The notes under the pieces: model-generated | What the model was told of the DNA's origin: nothing | Database searches by the model: none | What the model saw: only the letters and a program-made list of their open reading frames with translations | Made by a program: the position numbers and the translations under genes | Shown here: positions 16,026 through 24,186 of the stretch, piece after piece | How positions within the stretch are numbered: the stretch's first letter is position 1 | How the letters are laid out: each line of letters opens with the position of its first letter | Source of the DNA: Actinospineispora acaciae DSM 45401 | GTDB lineage: Bacteria > Actinomycetota > Actinomycetes > Mycobacteriales > Pseudonocardiaceae | Direction: 5' to 3' | Length of the DNA stretch: 64,000 nucleotides | Assembly (NCBI RefSeq): GCF_000620785.1 | Contig: NZ_JIAI01000007.1 | Span: 124,001 to 188,000, forward strand

Positions 16026-16856
16026 ATGATTCAGCTCGAAGGTGTCAGCAAGGTGTACCGGGCCGGCCCGGCCGAGGTGCGGGCGCTGGACGCGGTCGAT
16101 CTCACCATCGACGACGGCGAGCTCGTCGCGATCATGGGTCCGTCCGGCTCCGGCAAGAGCACGCTCATGAACATCCTGGGCTGCCTCGACGTGCCCAGTT
16201 CGGGGCGCTACCTGTTGGACGGGGTGGACGTCGCGCGCAGCGGTGACGACGAGCTCGCGGACATCAGGGGCCGCAAGATCGGCTTCATCTTCCAGGCCTA
16301 CAACCTGCTCGCGCGGACCACCGCGGTGGCCAACGTGGAGCTGCCGCTGCTCTACTCGCGCGACGGCACCCGCCGGCAGCGTGCGCTCGCCGCCCTGGCC
16401 GAGGTGGGCCTCGCGGACCGCACCGACCACCTGCCGACCGAGCTGTCCGGCGGCCAGCAGCAGCGGGTGGCCATCGCGCGCGCCCTGGTCACCGAGCCGA
16501 CCATGCTGCTCGCCGACGAGCCGACCGGGAACCTGGACTCCGCGACCAGCGTCGAGATCGCCGAGATGCTGGTGCGGCTCAGCGACGCCGGCCGCACCGT
16601 CGTGCTGATCACGCACGAGGAGGAGATCGCCGCGTTCGCCCGCCGGGTCATCCGGCTGCACGACGGCCAAGTGGTCAGCGACTCCTTGAACGACACGACC
16701 GGCACGAACGGCGCCTCCCCCAACGGGGCGGCCGGCTCAGAGAACGGCTCCGAGAACGGCACGGCCGAGACCGCTGACGACACGGACGACACCGACGACA
16801 CCCCCGCCGGGCCCTCGGCGGGCAACGGGTCGCTGAAGGTCGAGGTCGCCAGGTGA
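16026..16856 (+). CDS. MacB-type ABC transporter ATPase
   Basis: 276 residues from ATG 16026 (GGGGG upstream). Walker A GPSGSGKST, signature LSGGQQQRVAIARAL, Walker B LLADEPTGNLD and H-loop ITHEEE are all present, with the MacB/LolD-type IIQLEGVSKVYRAG start. The LolD-like core ends near residue 220; a further 50 residues are a low-complexity Asn/Gly/Glu/Asp tail with DDTDDTDDT, probably flexible. It powers the FtsX-like permease encoded next (4-bp GTGA overlap). Such systems act mechanically on periplasmic or cell-surface substrates rather than moving them across the membrane by themselves. Confidence 0.93.
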   Translation: MIQLEGVSKVYRAGPAEVRALDAVDLTIDDGELVAIMGPSGSGKSTLMNILGCLDVPSSGRYLLDGVDVARSGDDELADIRGRKIGFIFQAYNLLARTTAVANVELPLLYSRDGTRRQRALAALAEVGLADRTDHLPTELSGGQQQRVAIARALVTEPTMLLADEPTGNLDSATSVEIAEMLVRLSDAGRTVVLITHEEEIAAFARRVIRLHDGQVVSDSLNDTTGTNGASPNGAAGSENGSENGTAETADDTDDTDDTPAGPSAGNGSLKVEVAR

Positions 16857-18073
16857 GCCTCCGGGAGGCGATGCGGGTTGCGATGCGCGGGCTGCGCGCC
16901 AACCGGCTGCGGTCCCTGCTGACCATGCTCGGCATCATGATCGGGGTCGCGGCGGTGATCCTGCTGGTCGCGCTGGGCAACGGCACCTCGGCCCGGCTCA
17001 ACGAGCAGATCGCGTCGCTGGGCACCAACCTGATCGGCGTGCTCCAGACCCGGGGCAGCGTGTCGAGCAGCGGCAAGAGCCAGCCGCTCACCGACAAGGA
17101 CGTCGACGCGCTGCGGGACTCCTCCGAGTCCCCCCGGTTCGTCACCGTCACCCCGGTCAAGCAGGCCAGCGCGGTGCTCGACCACGACAACGAGATGTGG
17201 CGCACCAACATCGTCGGGTCGTCCAAGGACTACCCGGCGGCCTTCCACCGCACGGTCGCGACCGGCAGCTTCTTCACCGACTCCGACGTCCGCACCAGCA
17301 CCCGCGTCGTGGTGCTCGGCCAGAAGCCGCTGGAGCAGCTGTTCGGCGGCGACAGCAACGGCGCGATCGGCCAGAAGGTGCGCATCGGCCGGCAGAGCTT
17401 CCAGGTCGTCGGCACGCTGGAGGCGAACGGGCAGGGCGACGACGTGGCGGTGATGCCGATCACGGCCGCGCGCAGCTACCTGGTCGGCGGCGAGGACACC
17501 GTCGACCAGATCGTCGTGGAGGCCACCAACCAGGCCGGCGTGCCGGCCACCATGGACAAGGTGGCCAGGGTCCTGATGGACCGCCACCACATCCTCAACC
17601 CGGACCAGAAGGACTTCGAGGTCCGCTCGAACCTGGACCTGCTCAAGCAGTACACCCAGGTCACCGACGTTTTCACGCTGTTCCTGGCGGCCATCGCGGC
17701 GATCTCGCTGCTGGTCGGGGGCATCGGGATCATGAACATCATGCTGGTCACCGTGACCGAGCGGACTCGCGAGATCGGCATCCGCAAGGCGGTCGGCGCC
17801 CGGCGTAAAGCGATCATGAAGCAGTTCCTCATGGAGTCCACGGTGTTGGCCGGGATCGGCGGCATCGTCGGGGTGGTCGTGGGGGTCGCGCTGTCGCTGC
17901 TGGGCGAGCTCCTCGGGGCCGGCTTAGGCAAGACCTTCGCGCCACCGCAGCTGTCCGGCGGCTCGGTGCTGCTGGCGTTCCTCGTCAGCCTGTGCATCGG
18001 CCTGTTCTTCGGCGCTTACCCGGCCAACAGGGCCGCGCGGATGCGCCCCATAGACGCATTGAGGCATGAATGA
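16853..18073 (+). CDS. MacB-type ABC transporter permease
   Basis: 406 residues. N-terminal membrane helix within LRSLLTMLGIMIGVAAVILL, a long extracytoplasmic MacB core domain (about residues 45-270), and three C-terminal helices of the FtsX fold with LVGGIGIMNIMLVTVTER and REIGIRKAVGARR motifs. Works with the ATPase before it and the adaptor after it; both junctions are 4-bp overlaps, so the three genes are translationally coupled. Confidence 0.93.
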   Translation: MSLREAMRVAMRGLRANRLRSLLTMLGIMIGVAAVILLVALGNGTSARLNEQIASLGTNLIGVLQTRGSVSSSGKSQPLTDKDVDALRDSSESPRFVTVTPVKQASAVLDHDNEMWRTNIVGSSKDYPAAFHRTVATGSFFTDSDVRTSTRVVVLGQKPLEQLFGGDSNGAIGQKVRIGRQSFQVVGTLEANGQGDDVAVMPITAARSYLVGGEDTVDQIVVEATNQAGVPATMDKVARVLMDRHHILNPDQKDFEVRSNLDLLKQYTQVTDVFTLFLAAIAAISLLVGGIGIMNIMLVTVTERTREIGIRKAVGARRKAIMKQFLMESTVLAGIGGIVGVVVGVALSLLGELLGAGLGKTFAPPQLSGGSVLLAFLVSLCIGLFFGAYPANRAARMRPIDALRHE

Positions 18074-19725
18074 TCCCCCGTTTCGACAGAAGAGGTAGTC
18101 GCGCCATGCATGCCCGGCTAGAGATGATCAAGGAGCGCGCCCAGGTGGTGCTCGGTGGCCGCCGCGGTTGGTGGGTCGCCGGCCTCTCGCTGGCGCTCCC
18201 GGTCGCCCTGGTCGCTGTCGCGTGCGGCACCGCTGAGTCGACGCCGACCTCGGTCCGGGTGCAGAAGGGCAGCGTGGCCCGCGTGGTGTCCGCGACCGGC
18301 ACCCTGCAGGCGATCACCGAGCAGAAGCTGGGCTTCACCACGGGCGGCAGGCTCACCCAGGTGCTGGTCGCGGTGGGACAGCAGGTCAAGGCCGGCCAGC
18401 CGCTGGCCACCATCGACGACCTGGAGGCCAAGGCGGACCTGCAGCAGGCCGAGGCCAAGCTGGCCAGGGAGCAGGCCGGGCTGGACCGGATCAAGGACGG
18501 CAACAAGACCGACGCCACGGCCGACGACTACAGCCACGCCAAGGACGTGCTCGGCGCGACCGAGGAGGAAGGCGACAAGATCGACAAGGCCAACTCCGAG
18601 GCGATCGACCAGATCCGCAAGCAGCTGGACGAGGACCGCGACAGCCTGGCCCAGATCCGGGCGCAGGCCGCCGCCGACCAGGACAAGTGCAACCGGTCGA
18701 TCACCGGCAACTCGCACCGCTACGACGGCTACGGCGACAACGCCGACGTGCACAGCGGCCGCCGGGGCCTGCTGCTGGAGAACCCGCTGAACCTGCACGC
18801 CCCGTCCTGTGAGAAGGCCGAGAAGGGCAAGTCCGCGCTCGCCTCCTACCAGCGGCGGATCAGCGAGGGCGAGCGCGACCTGCAGCGGGCGGAGCGGCGC
18901 AGGGAGACCGACAAGGCCCGCCAGAAGGTGTCCGTCGAGAACGCCCGCCGGGACGCCACCGCCGCCGGCCACGACGCCGACGCCGCCGAGAGCGACCGCC
19001 CGCACGACATCGACGAGCAGGCCGCCAACGTGTCCGCGGCCGCCGCCGACGTGCTCAAGGCCAAGCGGGCGGTGGAGGACACCACCCTGATCGCGCCGGT
19101 GCCCGGCGTCGTGGGCAGCATCAACGGCGCCCCCGGCGAGCACGTCGGCTCCGGCTCGGGCACCACGCCGCTGGCCCCCGGTGGCCGGACCGCGCTGCCC
19201 GACATGGACTCCGGCGTCGGCGCCAAGGACTCCGGCGGGAGCAAGGAGGAGCGCCCGGGCGCTGACTCGTTCATCGTGCTCAAGAACGTGAACAGCTTCC
19301 AGGTGGTGGTCCCGTTCGAGGAGGCGGACGCCGCCTCGATCAAGCCCAACCAGAAGGTCAACGTGACCTTCGACGCCGTGCCCGGCCTGACCAGCGTCGG
19401 CACCGTCACCTCGGTCGCGCCCACCGGGACCCAGATCAAGGACGTGACGAACTACTACGTCACCGTGGTGCTCACCGAGGCCGACTCCCGGCTGCACGGC
19501 GGCCAGACCGCCGAGGCGGGTGTGGTCGTCGGCGGGGTGGACAACGTCCTGGTGGTGCCCACGGCGGCGGTGCAGCGGGGCGGCCAGACCGGCGTGGTGC
19601 AGGTGCTCCAGAAGGACGGCACCGTCCGGCGGGTGCAGGTGCAGCTCGGCATGGTCGGGGACCGCACGGTCGAGATCGTGTCCGGGCTCACCGAGGGCCA
19701 GCGGGTGGTCATCCCGGAGACGTGA
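18070..19725 (+). CDS. Periplasmic adaptor (HlyD/MFP family) of MacB system
   Basis: 551 residues from ATG 18070 (overlaps permease stop); ATG 18106 with AGAGG upstream is an alternative. One N-terminal membrane segment ending VALVAVACG looks like a lipobox. The barrel-sandwich hybrid is split around the middle: SATGTLQAITEQKLGFTTGG and AVEDTTLIAPVPGVVGSING. Between them lies a long helical hairpin rich in Lys/Glu/Gln (coiled coil), and after it beta-barrel and membrane-proximal domains ending VQLGMVGDRTVEIVSGL. The hairpin carries an extra His/Asn/Gly-rich insertion with two cysteines (near residues 211 and 248). Longer than the usual 380-420 residues because of the hairpin. Confidence 0.88.
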   Translation: MIPRFDRRGSRAMHARLEMIKERAQVVLGGRRGWWVAGLSLALPVALVAVACGTAESTPTSVRVQKGSVARVVSATGTLQAITEQKLGFTTGGRLTQVLVAVGQQVKAGQPLATIDDLEAKADLQQAEAKLAREQAGLDRIKDGNKTDATADDYSHAKDVLGATEEEGDKIDKANSEAIDQIRKQLDEDRDSLAQIRAQAAADQDKCNRSITGNSHRYDGYGDNADVHSGRRGLLLENPLNLHAPSCEKAEKGKSALASYQRRISEGERDLQRAERRRETDKARQKVSVENARRDATAAGHDADAAESDRPHDIDEQAANVSAAAADVLKAKRAVEDTTLIAPVPGVVGSINGAPGEHVGSGSGTTPLAPGGRTALPDMDSGVGAKDSGGSKEERPGADSFIVLKNVNSFQVVVPFEEADAASIKPNQKVNVTFDAVPGLTSVGTVTSVAPTGTQIKDVTNYYVTVVLTEADSRLHGGQTAEAGVVVGGVDNVLVVPTAAVQRGGQTGVVQVLQKDGTVRRVQVQLGMVGDRTVEIVSGLTEGQRVVIPET

Positions 19726-20659
19726 CCGGGGCTCGCCACTCGGTTGCGAGCGCGCGCGCAGGGTTGTCGACGAAGATCCGGTTCGTGATCTCCGTGCCCA
19801 GCTCGCGCTCCAGCCGGGGGCGAAGGGTTCGGAGCAGGTAGGGCATGCCGGGGCCTTCGCCGGTGGCCGCCCGCGCCTCGGCGGTGGTGGTGTCCGCGCC
19901 GACCATCAGCTGGTCGGCGTGGCCGGCCTCGGCGAGCGCGACCAGGGTGTCCATCAGCCGCCAGTCGGTGGCGTGGTGGGCACGCGACGGGCCGTCGAAG
20001 GCCAGGAAGGCGCCGGACCGGGCGGCGGCGAGCTGCTCGCGCGGGTCCGGCCGGCGGTTGAGGTGGCCCAGGATCACCGACGCCGGTGGCACGTCGAGGT
20101 GGCCGCACAGCAGGTCGAGGACGTCCAGGGCGGCGGTGCCCTGTTCGTGGTGCACGGCGATCGGCGCGCCGGTGGCGTGGTGGGCGGCGGCGGCCTCGGT
20201 CATCGTCCACCGGGCGTGCTCGTCCAGGCCGTGGAAGCTCCCGGCCACCTTGATCAGGCCGGCCCGCGCCCTGGTCGGTGGGGCGCCGGGTGGGCCGTCG
20301 AGGCGCATGCCGTGCACCAGCTCGTCGACGAACAGTTGGGCCGGCTCTTCGGGGATCGTGTCCGGGCGGTAGTGGCGGGCCTGGTGCAGGCCGGTGGCGG
20401 CGACCAGGTGCACGCCGGTGGACCGGGACAGCTCCGCGAGCCAGTCACCGCCCCGGCCGGTGCCGAACGGCGACCACTGCACGACCGAGGCGCCGCCCGC
20501 CTCGGCGAACGCGCGCAGCTCTGCCTCGGCCGCGCGCGGATCGGTCAGCTCGTGGCCGGGCAGCGCGGCGCTGGTGAGGAACACGTGGTCGTGGGCGTCG
20601 CAGGTGCCGAGCCGCGCGGGCTCGATGTCGCCGCACACGGTGCGTACCGCCCTGGTCAC
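19709..20659 (-). CDS. Phosphotriesterase-family metal-dependent hydrolase
   Basis: 316 residues, GTG 20659. TIM-barrel amidohydrolase of the phosphotriesterase family: CDAHDHVFL supplies two metal-binding His, GLIKVAG the carbamylated Lys, IAVHHEQG and ILGHLNRRPD the other His ligands and VGADTTT the catalytic Asp. Members hydrolyse lactones or phosphotriesters; most bacterial homologues are lactonases of unknown natural substrate. It overlaps the upstream CMD gene by 4 bp (GTGA) and the convergent adaptor gene by 17 bp. Confidence 0.85.
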   Translation of the reverse strand: MTRAVRTVCGDIEPARLGTCDAHDHVFLTSAALPGHELTDPRAAEAELRAFAEAGGASVVQWSPFGTGRGGDWLAELSRSTGVHLVAATGLHQARHYRPDTIPEEPAQLFVDELVHGMRLDGPPGAPPTRARAGLIKVAGSFHGLDEHARWTMTEAAAAHHATGAPIAVHHEQGTAALDVLDLLCGHLDVPPASVILGHLNRRPDPREQLAAARSGAFLAFDGPSRAHHATDWRLMDTLVALAEAGHADQLMVGADTTTAEARAATGEGPGMPYLLRTLRPRLERELGTEITNRIFVDNPARALATEWRAPVTSPG

Positions 20660-21042
20660 GGCGTTTCCTCGGCGAGCGCGGCCGTCGCGACCCGCAGCCC
20701 TGCCAGCGCCTTCGGCACCCCGATATACGGCGCGAGGTGCACGAACACCTCCACCACCTGCGCGTGTGACAGCCCGACCCGCAGGCCGGTGCGGGCGTGG
20801 CCGGCCAGCTGCGGGTCCACCCCGCCGAGCGCGGCCAGCGCGCCCAGGTTGACCAGCTGGCGGTCGCGGAGCGTGAGCTCGCCGCGCTGGTAGGTGCCGC
20901 CGAACAGGCTCGTCACTATCCAGTCGGCGAACCCGGGCGCGGCCTGCTCCAGCGCCGGGAACGTGCTTTCGATCGTCCGTTCGTCCTGCAGCTCGCGCAG
21001 CAGCCGGTAGCCGGCCTCCCGGTCCAGCGTGGCTTCGTTCAC
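20656..21042 (-). CDS. Carboxymuconolactone decarboxylase (CMD) family protein
   Basis: 128 residues, GTG 21042 preceded by GAGGGG. All-helical CMD/AhpD-like domain: LTLRDRQLVNLGALAALGG, LAGHARTGLRVGLSHAQVVEV, FVHLAPYIGVPKAL. No CxxC pair, so it is not an AhpD-type peroxidoxin reductase; it may be a decarboxylase or isomerase on a lactone, which fits the coupled lactonase-like gene. Two operators lie directly upstream. Confidence 0.85.
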   Translation of the reverse strand: MNEATLDREAGYRLLRELQDERTIESTFPALEQAAPGFADWIVTSLFGGTYQRGELTLRDRQLVNLGALAALGGVDPQLAGHARTGLRVGLSHAQVVEVFVHLAPYIGVPKALAGLRVATAALAEETP

Positions 21043-21050
21043 GACCCCTC

Positions 21051-21077
21051 CTCTGTAACGGCTCAGTCGTTACAGAG
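21051..21077. promoter_or_regulatory. Operator palindrome 1 (CMD/CGNR divergent promoter)
   Basis: Perfect 10-bp arms CTCTGTAACG (21051-21060) and CGTTACAGAG (21068-21077) around GCTCAGT. Shares the core TAACGGCTNAGNCGTTA with the second site 35 bp to the right. Confidence 0.75.
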
Positions 21078-21089
21078 GCTAGCTCATAG

Positions 21090-21108
21090 GTAACGGCTAA
21101 GGCGTTAC
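21090..21108. promoter_or_regulatory. Operator palindrome 2 (CMD/CGNR divergent promoter)
   Basis: GTAACGGCTAAGGCGTTAC; arms GTAACG/CGTTAC, same 17-bp core as operator 1. It ends 10 bp before the GTG of the CGNR gene. Confidence 0.75.
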
Positions 21109-21117
21109 ACTTTTCGG

Positions 21118-21678
21118 GTGGCGGACGAATTCCGGCTGGACTGCGGGGCGACCTGGCTGAACCTGCTGGCCACCAAGGGGCAGGCGTTCGGCGCGCGGCC
21201 GGTCGAGCGGCTGGCCACCGTGGACCGGCTGCGCGAGTGGCTCGCGCTCACCGAGCTGACCCCGGCGCACCCGCCCGGCGAGGCCGACCTGCGGGCGGCG
21301 TGGCGGCTGCGGGAGACGCTGCGCCCGCTCGCGATGGCCACCGTGACCGGCGCGCCGCCGCCGGCCGCCGAGGCCGCCGAGCTGTCCGAGCTGCTGGCCG
21401 CCGCCCCCGACCCGGTGGAGCTGCGCGCCGGCGGCGAGCGACTGCTGCGTCGCCCGCCGCCGACCACCGCCGCCGCGCTGGCCCGCATCGCCCGTCAGGC
21501 CGTCGACCAGCTCACCGGCCCGCAGCGCCACGACCTGGCCATCTGCCCGGAACACGACTGCCGTGGCGTGTTCGTGAACCAGGGCGGGCGCCGCCGCTGG
21601 TGCCCCTCCCCCGCGTGCGCGAGCCGGGGCCGGGTCCGCGCCCTGCGCGCCCGCCGCCGCGCGGCCCCGCCGGACTGA
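21118..21678 (+). CDS. CGNR zinc-finger (ABATE domain) protein
   Basis: 186 residues, GTG 21118. N-terminal ABATE-type region (FRLDCGATWLNLLATKG ... VERLATVDRLREWL), ending in a zinc-finger: ICPEHDCRGVFVNQ, RRRWCPSPACASRGRVRALR, where the family CGNR motif is replaced by CASR. Such proteins are taken to be stress-linked transcription factors in actinobacteria. The twin operators between it and the divergent CMD gene make it a candidate regulator of the lactonase/CMD pair. Confidence 0.85.
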   Translation: MADEFRLDCGATWLNLLATKGQAFGARPVERLATVDRLREWLALTELTPAHPPGEADLRAAWRLRETLRPLAMATVTGAPPPAAEAAELSELLAAAPDPVELRAGGERLLRRPPPTTAAALARIARQAVDQLTGPQRHDLAICPEHDCRGVFVNQGGRRRWCPSPACASRGRVRALRARRRAAPPD

Positions 21679-21692
21679 TCGGCCCCTCGGCC

Positions 21693-21720
21693 GGGCGCCC
21701 GTGACGGATCGCGGGCGCCC
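21693..21720. terminator. Bidirectional terminator, CGNR gene / VOC gene
   Basis: Perfect 9-bp arms GGGCGCCCG and CGGGCGCCC around a 10-base loop, located between convergent stop codons at 21678 and 21732. Confidence 0.7.
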
Positions 21721-21731
21721 GACCGGGCCGG

Positions 21732-22067
21732 TCAGGCCGGTTCGTACAGGCTGAACGGGGTGCCCTGGTCGTCGTGGCAGTGCGCGATCCGGCCGACGCC
21801 GGGGATCGCCTGGACGTCCTCGCTCTTGCCGCCCAGCTCGGCCACCTTCCGCGCCGACGCGTCGATGTCGACGGTGTGGAAGTAGACCCTCGGGTGCGTG
21901 AGCTCGGCGTCCTTGGGCGCGATCGCGCCGGCCGGGCCGCCCTCGATGATGTGGTAGTCCTGCCCGCCGAACGGGCTGGTGCGCCACCCGAACAGCTGGC
22001 CGTAGAACCGTCCCGCGCGGGCGGTGTCCTCGGCGGGCAGCTCCAGCCAGTTGATCTCTCCGGACAT
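21732..22067 (-). CDS. VOC (glyoxalase/bleomycin resistance) family protein
   Basis: 111 residues from ATG 22067 (AAGGA upstream). One vicinal-oxygen-chelate module: MSGEINWLELPAEDTARAGRFYGQLFGW, an extended middle, and the end IAHCHDDQGTPFSLYEPA. Close to the small actinobacterial VOC proteins of unknown substrate that bind a divalent metal or small ligand as dimers. Divergent to the P450 gene. Confidence 0.85.
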   Translation of the reverse strand: MSGEINWLELPAEDTARAGRFYGQLFGWRTSPFGGQDYHIIEGGPAGAIAPKDAELTHPRVYFHTVDIDASARKVAELGGKSEDVQAIPGVGRIAHCHDDQGTPFSLYEPA

Positions 22068-22182
22068 GGTGGATTCCTTCCGTGTGCGTGGATGAACCCC
22101 CAGAGGACGAACGGCGACCGGCCCGCTCGACACCGCGGCCGAGATTTCTTCGGCGGCCGGCACAGGCCAGTACAGTGCGGTC

Positions 22183-23466
22183 GTGGCGGCGGAGCTGGTC
22201 CGGTTCGACCCGCGCAACTCGCACGTGCACAGTGAGCCGTACACCGTGTACGAGCGGTACCGACGGCTCGACCCGGTTCATTGGGGCCTGCCGTACGCGC
22301 CGGGCGCCCCTGGCTGCTGGTACCTGTTCCGGCACGAGCACGTGGTGGCCTTCCTGCGCGACAGGCGTTTCCACCGCAAGTGGCCCAGGCACGCGTCGGA
22401 CGACCGGATCGCGCACGCGCCGGCGCGGCAGCGCCCGTTCCTGGAGGTGCTGGACCGGATGCTGCTGTCCACCGACCCGCCCGAGCACCGCCGGCTGCGC
22501 ACGCTGGTCGGCAAGGCGTTCGGGCAGCGGGCCGTCGAGTCGTACCGCCCGCTGGTGCGCCGGCTCGCCGAGGACCTGGTCGACGCGCTCCCCCGGCCGG
22601 CCGAGTTCGACGTCGTCGAGCGGCTCGCCGCGCCGCTGTCGTTCACCGTCATCTGCGCGGTGCTGGGCGTGCCGACCGAGCACACCGATCGGCTGCGGAC
22701 CTGGAGCGCCCGCTTCAGCGACGGGCTCGACCTGCGCAAACAGCCGGACACGATGGCGGCGGCCGGTGAGGCGACGGTCAGGCTGCTGGACTACTTCGGC
22801 GAGCTGGTTCGCCAGCGGCGGCGGGAACCGCGCGACGACCTGGTCAGCGCGCTGGTCAGCGCCCGCGACGACGAGGACCGGCTCAGCGAGGACGAGCTGC
22901 TGGCGATGATCATCCAGCTCATCTTCGCCGGCCACGAGACGACCGTCGCCCAGATCGGCGCCACCGTGCTCAACCTGCTGGAGAACCCGGACCAGCTCGC
23001 GCTGCTGCGGGCCGACCCCGGGCTCATCGGCAACGCCGTCGAGGAGAGCCTGCGGCGCACCGGTTCGGCGCACACGGCGGCCGGGCGCAAGCCGTCCGAG
23101 GACGTCCGGATCGGCGACAAGCTGATCCGGGCCGGCGAGCCGGTGATCGCCTTCATCGCGGCGGCGAACCGGGACCCGGACGTGTTCGACGACCCGCACC
23201 GGTTCGACATCCGCCGCGACACCTCGGCCGCCGTCCCGTTCGGTGCCGGCGTGCACTACTGCCTGGGCGCGCAGCTGGCCCGGCTGGAGGCCGAGACCGC
23301 CGTCGCCACCCTGTTCCGCCGCCTCCCCGACCTGCAGCCCGTTCCAGACCGACCGTCGGTCTACCGCGACAACATCGTGCTGCCCGGCATCGAGCACCTC
23401 ATCGTCCGGGAGCCCGCCGCCCGCGATACCCGTCCGGGTCGCGCACCCGTCTCGTCGCCCGGCTAA
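22183..23466 (+). CDS. Cytochrome P450 (bacterial class)
   Basis: 427 residues, GTG 22183. All P450 landmarks are present: I-helix IFAGHETTVAQ (acid-alcohol pair ET), K-helix EESLRRTGSAH (ExxR), and heme loop FGAGVHYCLGAQLAR with the axial Cys. Soluble, needs ferredoxin and reductase, neither of which is encoded nearby. It heads a three-gene run with RraA-like and methyltransferase genes (12-bp gap, then 4-bp overlap), suggesting oxidation then methylation of one small molecule; the substrate is unknown. Confidence 0.93.
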   Translation: MAAELVRFDPRNSHVHSEPYTVYERYRRLDPVHWGLPYAPGAPGCWYLFRHEHVVAFLRDRRFHRKWPRHASDDRIAHAPARQRPFLEVLDRMLLSTDPPEHRRLRTLVGKAFGQRAVESYRPLVRRLAEDLVDALPRPAEFDVVERLAAPLSFTVICAVLGVPTEHTDRLRTWSARFSDGLDLRKQPDTMAAAGEATVRLLDYFGELVRQRRREPRDDLVSALVSARDDEDRLSEDELLAMIIQLIFAGHETTVAQIGATVLNLLENPDQLALLRADPGLIGNAVEESLRRTGSAHTAAGRKPSEDVRIGDKLIRAGEPVIAFIAAANRDPDVFDDPHRFDIRRDTSAAVPFGAGVHYCLGAQLARLEAETAVATLFRRLPDLQPVPDRPSVYRDNIVLPGIEHLIVREPAARDTRPGRAPVSSPG

Positions 23467-23478
23467 GGTCGGAGAATC

Positions 23479-24186
23479 GTGGACCATCGGGACCTCCGGC
23501 GGCGGTTCGAGACGCTGACCACCGCCCACCTCGCCGACGCGTGCATCCGGGCACAGATCCCGGTGCGCTGCGCCCCCGCGCCGGTGCGCGCCGTGGTTCC
23601 CGGCGACCGCCTCGCCGGGGCCGTCCGACCGGCGCGGCACGCCGGCAGCGTGGACGTCTTCCTGGAGGCGTTCGAGTCCGCCGCGCCCGGCGACGTGCTG
23701 GTCGTGGACAACGGTGCGCGCCTCGACGAGAGCTGCGTCGGCGACCTGGTGGTGCTGGAGGCCAAGGCCGCCGGGCTGGGCGGGATCGTGATCTGGGGGC
23801 TGCACCGCGACACCGCCGACATCCGCGCGATCGGGCTGCCGGTGTTCAGCATGGGCGCGATCCCGACCGGCCCGCAGCGCCTCGACCCGCGCGCCGAGGA
23901 CGCCCTGGGGTCGGCCACCGTCGGCGACTGGGCCGTGACCGGGCAGGACGTGGTCCTCGGCGACGACGACGGCGTGCTGTTCATCCCGTCCACCCGCACC
24001 GAGGAGCTGTTCGCGCTGGCCGAGACCATCCGCGACACCGAGCGGCGGCAGGCCGAACGGATCGCCGCCGGCACCTCGCTGCGCGAGCAGGTGCGCTTCG
24101 AGGCGTTCCTCGACCAACGCCGGCGGACGCCCTCGCTGAGCTTCCGCGACCACCTGCGCGCCGTCGGCGGGGAGATCGAGGTATGA
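23479..24186 (+). CDS. RraA-like / HMG-aldolase-like protein
   Basis: 235 residues, GTG 23479 with GGAG seven bases upstream. RraA fold: LTTAHLADACIR, GDRLAGAVRPARH, GDVLVVDNGARLDESCVGDL, GGIVIWGLHRDTADIRAIGLPVFSMG. The catalytic GD(x)20RD pattern of the 4-hydroxy-4-methyl-2-oxoglutarate aldolases is altered: HRDTADI holds the RD. Homologues are aldolases/decarboxylases on 2-oxo acids or RNase E inhibitors; the aldolase role suits the gene context better. Confidence 0.8.
   Translation: MDHRDLRRRFETLTTAHLADACIRAQIPVRCAPAPVRAVVPGDRLAGAVRPARHAGSVDVFLEAFESAAPGDVLVVDNGARLDESCVGDLVVLEAKAAGLGGIVIWGLHRDTADIRAIGLPVFSMGAIPTGPQRLDPRAEDALGSATVGDWAVTGQDVVLGDDDGVLFIPSTRTEELFALAETIRDTERRQAERIAAGTSLREQVRFEAFLDQRRRTPSLSFRDHLRAVGGEIEV

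Noticed and set aside
21097..24153. 1018-codon minus-strand frame across the CGNR-P450 region
   Set aside because: Shadow of four real genes; contains no recognisable domain apart from a piece of the VOC protein read in the wrong frame.
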